Of a stretch of 64,000 bases of DNA, positions 63,601-64,000 are shown piece by piece; position 1 is the first letter of the stretch, and each line of letters starts with the position of its first letter. A program made the translations under genes and the position numbers. The notes beneath the pieces were generated by a model. That model had not been told where the DNA came from, did not search any database, and worked only from the letters and a program-made list of their open reading frames with translations. Origin of the DNA: Microbispora corallina. GTDB taxonomy: Bacteria > Actinomycetota > Actinomycetes > Streptosporangiales > Streptosporangiaceae. Where the stretch lies: NCBI RefSeq assembly GCF_016863035.1, contig NZ_BOOC01000032.1, forward strand, positions 110,580 to 174,579, in the 5' to 3' direction.

Positions 63601-64000
63601 GCCCACGCTCCGTAGCTCGGGTCGTAGCCGTAGTGGGCCAGCTCCGCCGCGCACGAGACGGGCGCGTGGGGGACGGCGGCGCCCTCCGGCCCGGGGGCGA
63701 ACACCTCGGACGACAGGACGCGGCCGTCGACGCCGGTCACCTCCCGGATACTGGCGACGTACCGGCGCAGCCGCCCGCCCCTGCCGTAGTCGTTGCGTTT
63801 CTCGATGAACACGACGAAGTCGATGGCCCCGGCGATCAGCATGTGCGTCGCCTCGATCGGCAGCCGCTCCTCCGCCTGCAACGCATACGTCGCGATCCGG
63901 TTGAACACCTCCATGCTGGAATTGGCATGGATCGTCGACAACGACCCGTCGTTGCCCTGCGTCATCGCGTTCAACATCGTCACGATCTCATCGCCCAGAA
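63597..64000 (-). CDS. tadA: TadA/CpaF ATPase, operon 2, truncated by window edge
   Basis: The C-terminal 133 codons only. The gene continues beyond 64000. The His box GNDGSLSTIHANSS and the C-terminal part through DELA/AELAHYGYDPSYGAWA are seen. Near-identical in DNA to operon 1 from 63786 on. Confidence 0.92.
   Translation of the reverse strand, partial: LGDEIVTMLNAMTQGNDGSLSTIHANSSMEVFNRIATYALQAEERLPIEATHMLIAGAIDFVVFIEKRNDYGRGGRLRRYVASIREVTGVDGRVLSSEVFAPGPEGAAVPHAPVSCAAELAHYGYDPSYGAWA
63786..64000 (-). repeat. Near-identical tadA tract, copy 2
   Basis: Matches 45934-46148 with 5 mismatches in 215 bp. It probably continues beyond the window. Confidence 0.8.

Noticed and set aside
36876..64000. 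Transposase, integrase or attachment sites marking an island
   Set aside because: None found. The base composition is like the rest apart from one control region, so the duplication cannot be tied to a mobile element from this sequence.

Overview
The window is 64 kb of very GC-rich DNA from a filamentous actinomycete. A member of the Streptosporangiaceae (Nonomuraea, Streptosporangium or Microbispora type) is the best guess. The reasons are family knowledge, not a search: a mycothiol-dependent formaldehyde dehydrogenase, an acyl-CoA carboxylase epsilon subunit, several large LuxR (LAL) regulators, IdeR/DmdR-type iron boxes, WXG100/EccC-type secretion genes and GTG starts with GTGA/ATGA overlaps. 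No tRNA, rRNA, CRISPR array or transposase was seen.

Left part (1-13.8 kb): three LuxR-type regulators, two of them giant divergent ATPases; a secreted GH44 endoglucanase; an acyl-CoA dehydrogenase; a UDP-glucose 6-dehydrogenase; and a divergent TetR/MFS efflux pair with two matched operators.

Middle part (13.7-37 kb), housekeeping: purK-purE behind a lipoprotein gene; GtrA; an ECF sigma factor with a likely membrane anti-sigma partner; an OmpR-type two-component pair; bfd-bfr behind two iron boxes (bfd is only 59 codons); S-(hydroxymethyl)mycothiol dehydrogenase; birA, a PH-domain membrane protein and an Rv1264-like adenylate cyclase; fdhD; PEP carboxylase with a DasR-like operator upstream; an ABC exporter; the acyl-CoA carboxylase beta and epsilon subunits; a NYN RNase-like protein; and DNA alkylation repair (Ada/AlkA fusion plus Ogt).

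Right part (36.9-64 kb), the most unusual region: two paralogous Tad (Flp-type pilus) operons on the minus strand with the same gene order. That order is (cpaB-cpaE)-tadA-tadB-tadC-flp-tadE2-tadE-tadG-like-LysM/SARP regulator-lipoprotein-secreted protein. The first is complete (48540 down to 36876). The second (55344-64000) runs off the window inside tadA. Between them sit a 1645-residue FHA/FtsK (EccC/EssC-like) ATPase gene, a convergent WXG100 gene and an SDR gene. Nearly every gene pair in the Tad operons overlaps by 4 nt. Each operon ends with a membrane protein carrying an extracytoplasmic LysM domain and a C-terminal SARP-like DNA-binding/BTAD region, followed by a lipoprotein and a secreted Trp/Cys-rich protein. 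This looks like a wall-sensing regulator coupled to pilus assembly.

Both tadE genes carry an abnormally long leader before the prepilin-type cleavage site. The leader is built from an exact 126-bp (42-codon) in-frame repeat, one copy in operon 1 and two in operon 2. The mature proteins are almost the same length. Parts of tadA and tadE2 are near-identical at DNA level between the operons, pointing to gene conversion or recent duplication.
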